This document shows positions 53,225 to 64,000 of a DNA stretch of 64,000 bases, piece by piece; position 1 is the stretch's first letter; every line of letters starts with the position of its first letter. This stretch comes from Zea mays (lineage: Eukaryota > Streptophyta > Magnoliopsida > Poales > Poaceae). The stretch lies in the NCBI RefSeq assembly GCF_902167145.1, contig NC_050105.1:140601988-140665987 (forward strand). Reading direction: 5' to 3'. The translations under genes and the position numbers were made by a program. The notes under the pieces were generated by a model that worked only from the letters and a program-made list of their open reading frames with translations, ran no database searches and was not told the DNA's origin.

Positions 53225-53788
53225 CAGGATTTTATTTGAGTTGGACGGTTACATACTAAAAAATCGAAATAGGCTAGTTTGGTCGGTGTGCGTCCATGTG
53301 CTGTCCCAGTGGAGCAGCAGCAGTGAGGCGTACAGCATTTGCTGAAGGTGAAAGCAGTCTTACAGATCTGTAGAAAATGTTGTGCATATCCATGTTAGCA
53401 GCCGAACTAGGTTATTTGGTGTTACAGTGCTACACATGGCGGGGAAGGAAACTAAGAGGCGAATTGGGGCTCGGTGTTAACTAGTTGACTGCAGTCCGCT
53501 GGTTGTTTAATTTGTGTCACCCAAGCCGAGAGTCGAGACTCGAATAGTTTTGTACTGCTGTTGTTTTGGTATTTGCTGTGGGCATTGAGCTTGTGTCTAA
53601 GTTCCATATGCTTGCGAGGCTTGTTTTTATGAGAACATATCTGGTGTATATGGGAGTTTGGTGTACATATTAAATCAATGTCATTTATTAGATCTAACAT
53701 CTCTAGTTACTTGTTATATTTTATAAATAACATCTTTCACCACTACATTTACCACTTGAGATGATGTTCTTTGCAAAATATGACCTTC
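53225..53788 (+). other. NPC1 3'UTR and downstream region
   Basis: No coding signal; A-rich motifs (TATTAAATCAATG near 53666) could serve as polyadenylation signal. The exact end is not determinable. Confidence 0.55.
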
Positions 53789-54017
53789 CACTACTAAAAC
53801 CAGAGAATTTGGTTGGCTTTGTTAATTTTTATCGGCTTTAGGACAACAAATGCAAATTAACTAGTTTTATTGACGGCTGCTTAGCCGATAAAAATTAAGC
53901 CTAACTTTCATTGGCCATGACAATAGATGATGGTAGTTCATCGGCTTTTTACTAACTTTCATCGGTTACTGATATTGGATGATAGAAGCCAATGAAATAT
54001 ATCACTGGCCTGCACCC
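53789..54017. mobile_element. CACTA-like transposon end
   Basis: Begins CACTACTAAAACCAGAG and contains repeated TTTCATCGG / ATCGGCTTT motifs in both orientations, as in subterminal regions of CACTA elements. No second end seen; it meets the copia fragment at about 54018. Confidence 0.4.
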
Positions 54018-56490
54018 ACCCTTAATGGAGGGATATCTACCAATGGTAAAAGCATCCTTAGCAGATTTAACATTATCTACTTCATTTTTGCAAGTTTTAA
54101 GTTAGGCATTTAAATGAGCAATTTCATCATTTAATTTTGCAATGGTAGAAGCATGATTACTACAAGTATTAAAATCATGGTCTTTACATTTTGCACAAAT
54201 TGAAACATGCTCAATAGGACTTGCAACATTTAATTTCTCTATTCTAGCATTTAGATAATCATTTAAACTCTTAAGGCTAGTAATAGAGGAGCGATAAGAA
54301 AATAATTCAAAAACAAGCATTTCATTATTCTTTATTTCTAAAGCAAGAGACTTTTCTAATTTTACTACTTTATCATGTTCCTCATAAAGTACATCCTCTT
54401 GTTTTTCTAGCAATCTATCCTTTTCATTAAGAGTATCAATTAATTCATTAATTTTATCTATCTTTGATCGATCTAAGCTCTTAAAGAGATTGCTATAATC
54501 TACATCATCACATTCCTCATCAGTAGAAGAAGTATACTTAGGAATATCATGAGTATGTACCTTCTTTTTCTTTGCCATGAGGCAAGTGTGATGTTCGTTG
54601 GGGAAGAGGGAGCACTTATCAAAGGCGGAGGCAGCAAGTCCTTTGTCGTCAGAGTCGGATGAAGAGCAGTCCGAGTCACATTCCTTGCCAATGTGCCTCA
54701 CCCTTTATCTTCCTGTAAAACTTCTTCTCTTTCTTCCCTTTCTTTTCTGGTACCTGGCCATTTTCATTATCGGGACATTGAGTAATAAAATGACCGGTCT
54801 TACCATACTTGAAGCACAAACGCTTTCCTCTTGATTTGCTTTTGTTGGGGTAATCCTTGCGTCCCTTCAATGCGGTCTTGAAGCGCTTTATCACAAGCAT
54901 CATTTCTTCTTTATTAAGCCCGGCAGCCTCCACTTGTGCTACCTTGTTTGGTATCGTCTTCGTGCTAGTTGTTGCCTTGAGTGCAACGGGTTGCGGCTTA
55001 TAAAGAGGAAGAGGTATGTTGGCGATGTCGTGACGTACCTTGCTTCTTTAACCATCATGCACCCGCTTACAATTTTGCCAAGAATTTCTTCGGGTGACAT
55101 CTTGGTGTACCTGGGGTTTTCACGAATAAAGTTAACAAGATGAGGATCAATTACAGTGAATGACCTTAACATGAGGCACACGATGTCGTGATCCATCCAT
55201 CTTGTGCTTCCATAGCTTCGTATTTTATTCACCAGGGTCTTGAGTTTGTTCTGTGTTTCTGTTGGCTCCTCTCCCCTCTTCATGGCGAATCTCCCTAGCT
55301 CGCCTTCCATCAATTCCATCTTGGTGATCATTGTAGCATCACTTCCCTCATGGGAGATCTTGAGGGTGTCCCATATTTGCTTGGTGTTATCCAAACCACT
55401 AACCTTGTTGTATTCTTCCATGCATAGAGATGCTAACAAAACAGTAGTAGCTTGGGCATTTTTATGGATTTGCTCATTAATGAATATGGCATTGTCATTA
55501 CTATCAAAATGCATTCCATTTTCTACCACTTCCCAAATGAATTGTATGACTCCAAAATGAATAATCTTCCCCATCAAAGTGAGAGGCCTTGCCAAGTGGA
55601 ATAGACAGTAAATGAGCATTGGAATTATATGGGATGCAAGAATAATCAAAATAATAATTTTGATTAACCGTCTTTTTCCTTGTAAAGGTATCATCGTCAT
55701 CGTCGTCCTTTGGTAAAGAAGAGGAGGCGTCGCTGTCGTAGTAGATGATCTTCTTAATACGCCTCTTCTTCTTCCCTTTCTTTCTCTTGTTTGAGCCTGA
55801 GTTGGTGGGCTTGTCACCTTTTGACTCGTCAATGTTGAGGGTCTCCTTCTCCTTATCGTTGATCACAATCCTCTTGCCCTTAGGATCCATCTCTTCGGGT
55901 GATTAGCCCCTTGATGAAGAGAACGGCTCTGATACCAATTGAGAGCACCTAGAGGGGGGGTGAATAGGTGATCCTACAAAAATCAACTCTAAACAAGACA
56001 AAGTTGATTTATGATGAGTGTTAGTGAAAACTAAAACCCAAGTTGTTATGAGTAGAGGTGGAGAGGAGAAGAGAACTCTTCACTTGATTGTTCCTTAGAT
56101 ACAATGTAAGTGAAATATGAGAGCTCTTGGAAGACAACAATTACAATAAAGAAAATACACAAGAGACATGGCGATTTTATCCCATGGTTCGGCCAATGTC
56201 TACTCTACGTTGTGGTGACCTCCTTCAGTCAAGGGTTGCACTCAACCCCTCTCAAGTGATCCAAATATCAAACTTGAGTACCAGGTTGTTCTTCCTTATA
56301 TCAAATCACTTTGTGAGGAATCTCCACAAGTTGGAGTCTATCACACCTTACACGAATGATCTCAATCAAAGCACAAGAGTAAGGAGGGAGTAGAAACACA
56401 CACAAGAATACAAGAGCAGCAACACCACACACACACACACAATTGACTCAACAAATTCCTCCTGAAGAAGGGATACATAAATAACCTAGA
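54018..56490 (-). mobile_element. Sirevirus-type copia, gag and 5' LTR
   Basis: Minus-strand remnant: LTR-like sequence (about 55941-56490; contains GAGAGCACCTAGAGG and TTTATCCCATGGTTCGGCC, typical of grass Sireviruses), primer-binding site TTGGTATCAGAGCCG (55927-55941) and gag. It is cut in the region just after gag at about 54018. The outer LTR end is not clear. Confidence 0.75.
54102..55890 (-). pseudogene. gag: Copia gag (Sirevirus type), broken
   Basis: ATG at 55890 (MDPKGKRIVINDKEKETLN) leads to a basic segment KRKKGKKKRRIKKI, then the capsid part (LGKASHFDGEDYSFW, QIWDTLKISHEGSD). The zinc knuckle reads CFKYGKTGHFITQC, where the second Cys is Tyr. Next is a Ser/Asp-rich and coiled-coil region (NELIDTLNEKDRLLEKQ) to 54102. 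Frame breaks near 55510, 54940 and 54700. Confidence 0.8.
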
Positions 56491-57189
56491 TTTTCCTTAC
56501 GTATTCATTAAAAATCATAGAAGGATTTTTATATCATTTTTGGTATACATTGATGGCCTTAATATCATAAAATACATAGAGGATATTGAGAAGGCTAGGG
56601 TCTACCTCAATACAGAGTTCGAAATAAAAGACTTGGGAAAAATAAGTTTTGCTTGGGTCTATAGATCGAGAATTTCTCTAAAGGAATATTTGTACACCAA
56701 TCGCCCTATAGTAAGAAGGTCCTTGAGAGCTTCAATATGACCAAATGTCACTCTTTAAAGTCATTGACGGCGATAAGATACCTTGAAAGGGATATTTGTC
56801 CCATTTAGACCAAGGAGTAATGGGACTTGAAGTTCCTTACCTTACGGCCATTGGAGCACTGGTGTATCTTGCGAATTGCACTAGGCCTGATATTACATTT
56901 GCAGTGAGTTTGCTAGCTAGACATAATGTGAACCAAACTAGAAGACATTAGACATTCATTAAGGCTTTATTAAGATACCTTAAAGATGCTCAAGATCTTA
57001 GATAGATTTCTAGAAGAATCAGAACCAAATTTTGGTGGTCTATATAGATGTTGAATATATGTCAGATCCCTATAATGCTAGATCCTAGACTAGATTTGTG
57101 TTTCTCTGTAATGGTATTGCTATATCCTAGAGATCAAGCAAACATACACTAGTAGCTATGTCTACTAACCACTCAAAGATAATTGCATT
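56491..57189 (+). pseudogene. Copia RT-RNase H relic
   Basis: YVFIKNHRRIFISFLVYIDG (the usual YVDD is YIDG), EFEIKDLGKISF, then [20 protein letters not shown] and [11 protein letters not shown]. Stops throughout. Opposite in strand to the adjacent Sirevirus gag, so a separate element, cut at 57190 by an LTR. Confidence 0.75.
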
Positions 57190-58602
57190 TGTCGGGGACC
57201 GTAATTAGGGGTACCCCCGAGGCTTCTAATCTCAGCTGGTAACCCCCATCAGCACAAAGCTGCAAAGGCCTGATGGGTGCAATTCCGGTTAAGGCTCCGT
57301 CCACTCAAGGGACACAATCTCGTCTCACCCGAGCCCAGCCTCGAGCAGGAACGGTAGACCAAGGCAGATTCGCGCCTCGCCCGAGGGTCTCCCTCAAGCA
57401 ACGGACGCACCTTCGACTCGCCCGAGGCCAGTTCGGGCAGGCTTCGCGGAGAAGCAACCTTGGCCAGATCGCCTCGCCAGCCGATCGGATCGCAGGAGCA
57501 TTTAATGCAAGGATCGCCTGACACCTTATCCTGACGCGTGCTCTCCAGTCGACAAGGCCGAAGTGACCGCAGTCACTTCGCCCCTCCACTGACTGACCTG
57601 ACAGGAAAACAGCGCCGCCTGCGCTGCTCCGACTGTTGTGCCACCCACCAGGGTGAGGCTGACAAGCAGCCAAGTCCAGCCTCGGGTGCCATAGGAATCT
57701 CCGCCTCGCCCGACCCCAGGGTTCGGACTCAACCTCGACCTCGGACGACGGTCTCCGCCTCGCTCGACCCCAAGGCTCGGGCTCAACCTCGACTCGGAAG
57801 ACGGTCTCCGCCTCGCCCGACCCCAGGGCTCGGACTCAACCTCGACCTCGGACGACGGTCTCCGCCTCGCCCGACCCCAGGGCTCGGACTCAACCTCGAC
57901 CTCAGACGACGGTCTCCGCCTCGCCCGACCCTCGGGCTCGGGCTCAACCTCGACCTCCGGACGACGGTCTCCGCCTCGCCCGGCCCCCAGGCTCGGACTC
58001 AACCTCGACCTCGGAGGAGCCACCACCTTGCTCCGGCCGACCACGCCACAAGGGGGGGCCATCATTACCCTACCCCTAGCTAGCCCAGGCTATGGGGAAC
58101 AAGACCAGCGTCCCATCTGGCTCGCCCCGGTAAAACAAGTAATGATGGCACCCCGCGTGCTCCATGACAACGGCGGTTCTCAGCCCCTTACGGAAGCAAG
58201 GAGACGTCAGCAAGGATCCGACAGCCCCGACAGCTGTGCTTCTACAGGGCTCAAGCGCTCCTCCGATGGCCACGACGCCACATGAACAGGGCTCCAACAC
58301 CTCTCCGACAGCCACGTCGGCATGTACATAGGGCTCTGGCTCCTCTCCGCTAGACACGTTAGCACACTGCTACACCCCCCGTTGTACACCTGGACCCTCT
58401 CCTTACGTCTATAAAAGGAAGGTTTAGGGCCCTCGTACGAAAAGGTGGCCGCGTGGAAGAACGGGCTGACGCGCAGTCTCACGCCCTCTCTCTCTCTCCC
58501 TCACGAACGCTTGTAACCCCCTACTGCAAGCGCATCCGCCCTGGGCGCAGGACAACACGAGGCCGTGGTTTCCCCTCGCCGGTTTTCCCCCCTTGTGTCT
58601 CC
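57190..58602 (+). repeat. LTR of a gypsy-type element, truncated at its 3' end
   Basis: Starts TGTCGGGGACCGTAATTAGG, a well-known start of large panicoid-grass LTRs. It contains a 54-bp minisatellite (57698-58018) and a TATA box (TATAAAAGG, 58410-58418) followed by GCTTGTAACCCCCTACTGCA. It ends without the expected terminal CA at 58602, where the duplicated block starts. Confidence 0.75.
57698..58018 (+). repeat. 54-bp minisatellite within LTR (about 6 units)
   Basis: Units TCTCCGCCTCGCCCGACCCC with GGCTCGGACTCAACCTCGAC and ACGACGG; slightly variable. Confidence 0.9.
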
Positions 58603-58853
58603 GTGTGGTACCTTGCTGAACCAAAGCTTGAGAGCTGTTGCTGCGATCTATTGTAGGATCAAATTCATCTTGCATCTGATGCTGGCTCCTGTTCTGCCTT
58701 CTAGAATAATACTTCAGTGGGGCAGCCTGACCATGGACCAGCTCCAGCGACCCTGCAGCCTGATGAGGCCCTTCATGCGGACTTGATGCATCCCTCTGCT
58801 CCAGTGGCCCAACACACTCAAGCAGGGATGAAACCTGAATTACCAAGGAAGTA

Positions 58854-60738
58854 TGTTATGGTCGCTAGATCGATGAGGGATTGGAGAGGGGTATCGATGG
58901 GCAGGAACACCGGCCGGGGGCCTCTGCACACGACCGAGAAAGAGGAGGGTTTCTCCCTTCTAATTTTTGCCTGCTTTATTTCTCATCCATTGATTACATA
59001 AATAGGCCGGTTGACCGCCCCTATCTAGCTAGAGATCCTTATCTCCTTAAAACTCTCATAAAAACTCTCAACAAATTACTAACTGATAACCTTCCTAGAT
59101 AATCTCAACTAATCTCCTAAATAATCTCAAATAATCTTCTAATCTTATCTCTAACTATCCTTATCTAATCCCCCTTGGACGACCCATGGTTGCTGCTGCC
59201 GCAACCCCTCCGTGGGCCTCCTTAGGCCTGACACTACACCCCTCCTGGACATGCAGCTCGTCCTCGAGCTGCAGCATGACAGGTGCTCAAAGACCGAGTC
59301 TACTTGACCCAAAACCAGACACCTAGAAGACAAGCCTTTTACATCTCGGCTTATCTTATTATTCCTAATCTGAATTTTTTGACCCCATAAGATAAGGCGG
59401 ACACCCTCCGCGCATTGGACTTGCACATGTGCAGCCACCTGGATCCCATGGACACCATCTGGACGAAAGGGGAGCACATGGATGGGCACCTGGAGTAGGT
59501 CGCAACAATAACCAGCGGAGGCGCCCTCGTGGCGACCGATAGTGGAATGTGGTGGCGCTAAATGGTGCGCCCTTGCCGATGACGAGGGGCGTGCCTTCCC
59601 TACCGTTGCTGCCATAGAGTTGAAGTTCGTCGCCCTTGGGACATGTACCATGCTCGCACTTGGAGATAGTGGCTCGGTGCCGCTGCTGATGGTCGTCCGA
59701 CAGGGCGAGGTCGCGCTCCCGTGTGCCGAGGTCAACCGTCACCAAGGCTGCCTCGAGCATCTGCCGGCGCATCTCCCGCACTCTCCGTTGTGCAAGGAAG
59801 CCACGAGCAACAGCTTGTATGCCCACAGCCGCCGACGTCTGGAGCCGTGCGGACAACGCCAGCTGGTGCTGTTCATGTTGCACTGCTGCCTTGATTTGTA
59901 GCAGCCCTTGCTCAACCTTCTGGAGCGTGGCTTGCATCTCTGCGAGATCAGCCCTTATGTTGGTCCACAAGTCCCCCATCGATGGAGCTGTTGATTGCTG
60001 AGCCATGGCTGCCCCTAGTGGCATCGCCCATGGGGACGGAGACGCCGTCAACGAAGATGATGTGATGAAATTTGGTGTTGTCCCTGGGGATGGGCACGCC
60101 GTCGTCCAGGATGTGGTGACAAAATTGGCAGGCGATGCTGCCCATGGAGATAGGGACGACGGTTGCCAGGATGGTGTGACGAAGGTGGCATGCGGCGCAA
60201 CCCATGGAGATGGGGACGTCGGTTGCCAGGACGGCGTGACGAAGGTGACATGCGACGCAGTCTATGGACATGGGGACGCTGGTTGCCAGGATGACGCCGC
60301 GAAATTGGTAGCAGAAGCCATGGGATCAGATCGAAACCCAAGCTATCCGATACCAAATGTTATGATCGCTAGATCGGTGAGGGATTGGAGAGGGGTATCG
60401 ATGGGCAGGAACACCGGCCGGGGGCCTCTGCCCACGGCCGAGCAAGAGGAGGGTTTCTCCCTTCTAATTCTTGCCTGCTTTATTTCTCATCCATTAATTA
60501 CATAAATAGGCCGGCTGACCGCCCCTATCTAGCTAGAGATCCTTATATCCTTAAAACTCTCATAAAAACTCTCAACAAACTACTAACTGATAACCTTCCT
60601 AGATAATATCAACTAATCTCATAAATAATCTCAAATAATCTTCTAATCTTATCTCTAACTATCCTTATCTAATCCCTCTTGGAGGGCCCATGGTTGCTGC
60701 TGCCGCAGCCCCTCCGTGGGCCTCCTTAGGCCCTGACA
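58854..60738 (-). mobile_element. Second copy of the non-autonomous LTR element
   Basis: LTRs at 58854-59233 (380 bp, one base lost) and 60358-60738; same TSD AAGTA and the same LTR-to-LTR differences as 18069-19954, so it was copied with its flanks and not transposed. Confidence 0.93.
59365..60024 (-). CDS. Second copy of the IQ-motif ORF
   Basis: Identical in sequence to the ORF at 18581-19240, including [14 protein letters not shown]. Confidence 0.6.
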   Translation of the reverse strand: MPLGAAMAQQSTAPSMGDLWTNIRADLAEMQATLQKVEQGLLQIKAAVQHEQHQLALSARLQTSAAVGIQAVARGFLAQRRVREMRRQMLEAALVTVDLGTRERDLALSDDHQQRHRATISKCEHGTCPKGDELQLYGSNGREGTPLVIGKGAPFSATTFHYRSPRGRLRWLLLRPTPGAHPCAPLSSRWCPWDPGGCTCASPMRGGCPPYLMGSKNSD

Positions 60739-61159
60739 AAGTAAGTTGCCACCACCCTTTTCCTTGTCAGTCATAAATCAACTGTACCTAGCCTGAAGTA
60801 AGATGGTGGCAAGCACTTCAAATTTTGGTTTATTTGTTACCAAGTAGCCAATTGTAGAAAATGTATCTCAAAATTAACATCATGCCAACCACCTAGTTAC
60901 AAAAAATATCTTGCTTCTAAGAGGGTCATTTTCTCTCTTTTTTATTTAAAAAAATATTGCAATCACATTATTAGGACATGTATGGCACTGATGTTATATG
61001 GTTTCATGCACTACCTAACCATGTCTTTGATCTAGACCTTTTTCATTGTGATTGAGCATCCTAACCGTTTCTCCTTGTCTTTTATGCATGTCTACATTTT
61101 TTCCAAAAGAATCAGTTGTTGAGTTCACTCACCTGTAGTGTTTCCTCTGTTCTAATTAG

Positions 61160-61228
61160 GCATTATCTACTAGACTGCAACCAGGATTGGAGCAGCAAAT
61201 TGTTCTGCCACGAAATTCCTATTTACAG
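61160..61228 (+). pseudogene. NPC1: Second copy of NPC1 exon m
   Basis: Same sequence and splice sites as 20376-20444, located downstream of the NPC1 stop. Confidence 0.9.
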
Positions 61229-61301
61229 GTTTCCCCCTAAAGAGTTTTGAGTTCTTCTTGAGGTGCCTTCCTTCAGATCACTCTGATCATTGTATTTCCA
61301 G

Positions 61302-61378
61302 GATTATTTTGATGACCTTGCAAAGTACATGAAAGTAGGTCCACCATTATACTTTGTTGTGAAGGACTTCAATTACAG
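61302..61378 (+). pseudogene. NPC1: Second copy of NPC1 exon n
   Basis: Same as 20518-20594. Confidence 0.9.
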
Positions 61379-61910
61379 GTATTTATGTATAAAAATAGTG
61401 CTCCCAAAGTTTATCAAAGAAAAGAGTCACACTACGTGCAAATATACAAAATGTAATATTGACTCTTCCATCTTGCTTAGTTCTTCAAATATGGTCAAGT
61501 CACTGTCATTTGTTGTTGGTGTGACAAATGTCACAAATGTTGCATATGATATATGCTTTCTTTCTTATGGAGAAAAAATAACATGCTGAATAACTGAACT
61601 TTCAGGTTTCGATCATTCCTGATATGGTCATATAATAACAATAATAGCAAATCTTTTTGTTCCTGATATGCAAAAAAGTTTTATAAAACAAAGTTTCTTA
61701 TGTTGATTGACATGGTACAATTTAGTTTCTCTGTTTGGTATACAAGTACAATGTGTTGAACTAAATAGGGACGGTGGAGATCCTTAAGGTCGCCGAATTG
61801 CACCCAGAACATTATTTTCTCAAGCACACCCTGAAGCTCTTTTTTAAGTTGCATGCTTAAACAGTGGTAGCCATGCTTGATTTATGATTTATTTTTATAT
61901 TGTTTTCCAG

Positions 61911-61980
61911 CTCTGCGTCGGTGGATACAAATCAAATATGTTCAATCAGCCAGTGTAATTCAAATTCTCTTTTGAATGAG
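61911..61980 (+). pseudogene. NPC1: Second copy of NPC1 exon o
   Basis: Same as 21127-21196. Confidence 0.9.
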
Positions 61981-62099
61981 GTATATTATATTATCTTACT
62001 ATGTTTTAACAAAGTTATGTTCCAGAATATCTTCAGTAGTAAATTACTCTTAGCTCAGTTTACCAGTGCAATATATATCAGAGATGTGTTTGTTTATTA

Positions 62100-62180
62100 C
62101 TCCCTCCATTCTTTTTTATTTGTCGTGTTTTAGTTAAAAAATAAGCTAGCGGGTGACAAATATTCGAGAATGGAGGGTAG
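62100..62180. mobile_element. Second copy of the Stowaway MITE
   Basis: Same as 21316-21396. Confidence 0.8.
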
Positions 62181-62280
62181 TATAAGGTTACCCAGTGCAG
62201 GGTGCACACTGCAAACTGAGTATCCGGTACAACAGTTCATTTTGTTGTGAAGATTGCATAACATGGTTTCAATCATGCAG

Positions 62281-62430
62281 ATATCACGACAATCATTATC
62301 CCCTGAGACTAGTTACATTGCTAAACCTGCTGCTTCATGGCTTGATGACTTCCTAATTTGGATGTCCCCTGAAGCATTTGGATGCTGTAGAAAATTTGTG
62401 AATGGAAGTTACTGCCCTCCAGACGATCAG
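62281..62430 (+). pseudogene. NPC1: Second copy of NPC1 exon p
   Basis: Same as 21497-21646; whether more exons follow lies beyond the window. Confidence 0.9.
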
Positions 62431-62570
62431 GTTATACACCGTTTCCTTGCTTGGCTTACCATATTTATTTGGATTTGACCAAAATAGAACTCTTATCTGA
62501 ATTACTGGAAACTATCATTGTTAGAATATTCTATATGTAGGCAACGTCCATAGTTGTCCAGGATCCTCTT

Positions 62571-64000
62571 TGTCAGAGGGATTGTCACCAAAGATTGATG
62601 TATTGCATTGAGCACTTAGACCCTTTATATAGAGTACATGACGTAGGAGATAAGGCAACTCACTGATACATATAGCAGTATACAAGGCACAATATCTAGA
62701 CTACCAAATATACTCTAACACATATAGCAGTTACAAGGCACAATCTCTAGACTACCAAATATACTTATACATTTGGCAATCTACGAGACACAATATATAG
62801 ACTACCAAATATACTCTAAGAAGACAGATGTTGCGACTGGACCAACACTCCGAGAAGGCCGAAGACGGAAGCCCTTTAGTGAAGATGCTCGCGAACTGCA
62901 ACGATGTAAGAACATGAAGCACATGAATGTCACCGATGTTCACCTTCTCACAAACAAAGTGTAGATCAATCTCAATATGTTTGGTGTGCTGATGTTGGAC
63001 GGGGTTGCTGGAGAGGTAGACGACATTGATGTGATGTTGTCGTAGTAGACAAGTGTACTTCGTCAAAGAGGAGAGTGAATCTCCTACATCAACTGGTTTA
63101 ACTAGCTAGCTTCCACGACGCCATTTGCAACAATCCAGTATTCAACCTCAACACTCGACCGAGAGATGACGTTCTGACACTTAGACGACCAAGAGATCAA
63201 GTTGTCCTTGAGAAACACAACATAGCCCGATGTGGACCTGCGTGAATCCAGACAACCAGCCCAGTCTACATCTGTGTAGACGACGAGATCGGAGGTAGAT
63301 GAGCGGCGAAGTGGAAGACCCAAATATGGAGTACCCTAAAGGTACCACAAAATGCACTTGAGGGCAGCCAGATGGAGCTCACAAAGATCTTGCATATGGA
63401 GGCACACCTGTTGAACTACAGAAGACACATCAAGTGGTGTGAAAATGAGATACTGAAGAACGACGACCAGACTCCTGTACTGGGTAGTGTCCTCCACTGG
63501 CGGCACATAGGCTCCTGACAATTTGGACTTGAGATCAACCAGAGTGGTGCATGGTTTGCAGTCAACCATGCTGACACGCTTGATGATGTCCTTCAGATAG
63601 ACGCGCCGATGCAGAAATAAACCCTCAGGTTGGCGCTCTACAGTGATGCCCAAGAAATGGTGAAGTGGCCCATGGTCTTTCATGACGAACAGTTGAAGAG
63701 CTAAAAAGTATGTAAAAGAAGAATAATGCTGGAAGCTGTGAAGACATATCATCGACATAAATCAACAAATATACTGTCTCTAGATAGCTGGTTCTCCCCA
63801 CCGGTTCTCTCCCTCTCTCCCTCCCTTCTGATTTGCTTCGTTGTTTTCTGACTTGCTTCTTTTATTATTATTTAATAAAATTTTGTTGTGGGGGATTTTC
63901 CTCATAGCTTTTCTGTTAAAAACAAATATATTGTCTCTGCACCCTGATGGAAGATAAATAAAGAGGTGTTCGACTTAGCCTCGTGAAATCCCAACGTAGC
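62571..64000 (-). mobile_element. Second copy of the copia element (partial)
   Basis: Same as 21787-23217, including the nested 141-bp retroposon (63782-63921, one A lost). Cut by the window end. Confidence 0.9.

Larger units (their letters stand above)
58603..64000 (+). repeat. Near-identical copy of 17818-23217
   Basis: The offset to the first copy is 40785 at the start, 40784 after about 59227 and 40783 after about 63917. The two changes are single-base losses in a CCC run and an A run. It continues to the window edge. It carries the LINE ORF1 fragment, the non-autonomous LTR element, four NPC1 exons, a Stowaway MITE and the left part of the copia element. Confidence 0.97.

Noticed and set aside
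58603..64000. A true NPC1 paralogue
   Set aside because: Intron sequence and TEs are also identical, so it is a recent block copy or artefact, not an old paralogue.

Overview
The window is nuclear DNA of a flowering plant, almost certainly a grass. It holds one host gene with grass-style GT-AG introns, buried in LINE, copia, gypsy, Helitron and MITE families of grass type. There are no bacterial features. A run of N at 52008-52020 shows it comes from a draft assembly.

The only recognisable host gene is NPC1, the Niemann-Pick C1-type sterol transporter, on the + strand. The window has its last 28 coding exons, from 1541 to the TGA at 53222-53224. Their lengths sum to 2571 nt, exactly 857 codons with the stop, and every junction keeps frame. 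The 5' exons (luminal N-terminal domain, about 420 residues) lie upstream of base 1. The 856 residues present cover the middle luminal domain, the sterol-sensing domain, the Cys-rich luminal domain and the last membrane block.

Most of the sequence is retroelement DNA inside NPC1 introns. The intron at 3498-9687 holds a hAT MITE, a young LINE on the minus strand with intact ORF2, a foldback element and a LINE tail with target-site duplication (TSD). The intron at 11164-20375 holds a GC-rich unclassified block, a decayed LINE and a non-autonomous LTR element (18069-19954, TSD AAGTA) whose ORF carries an IQ motif. The intron at 21647-26548 holds a whole decayed copia element (TSD CTCTT). The 19.6-kb intron at 27516-47131 holds Helitron-type ends and a complete 11.5-kb Tat-lineage Ty3/gypsy element (29356-40836, 475-bp LTRs, TSD GTTGG). 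It also holds copia and LINE relics. The intron at 47226-50178 holds a short-LTR non-autonomous element.

The most striking content is in the gypsy element. Besides gag-pol (minus strand, two RNase H domains), it carries a spliced gene on the opposite strand: five exons, four tiny T-rich introns, its own TATA box and a 1136-residue frame without a break. This gene runs in the same direction as NPC1.

Downstream of NPC1 lie a CACTA-like end, a Sirevirus gag region, a copia RT relic and a truncated LTR (57190-58602). That LTR switches abruptly at 58603 into a second copy of 17818-23217, including four NPC1 exons. The two copies differ by only two single-base homopolymer deletions, so this is either a very recent segmental duplication or an assembly artefact.
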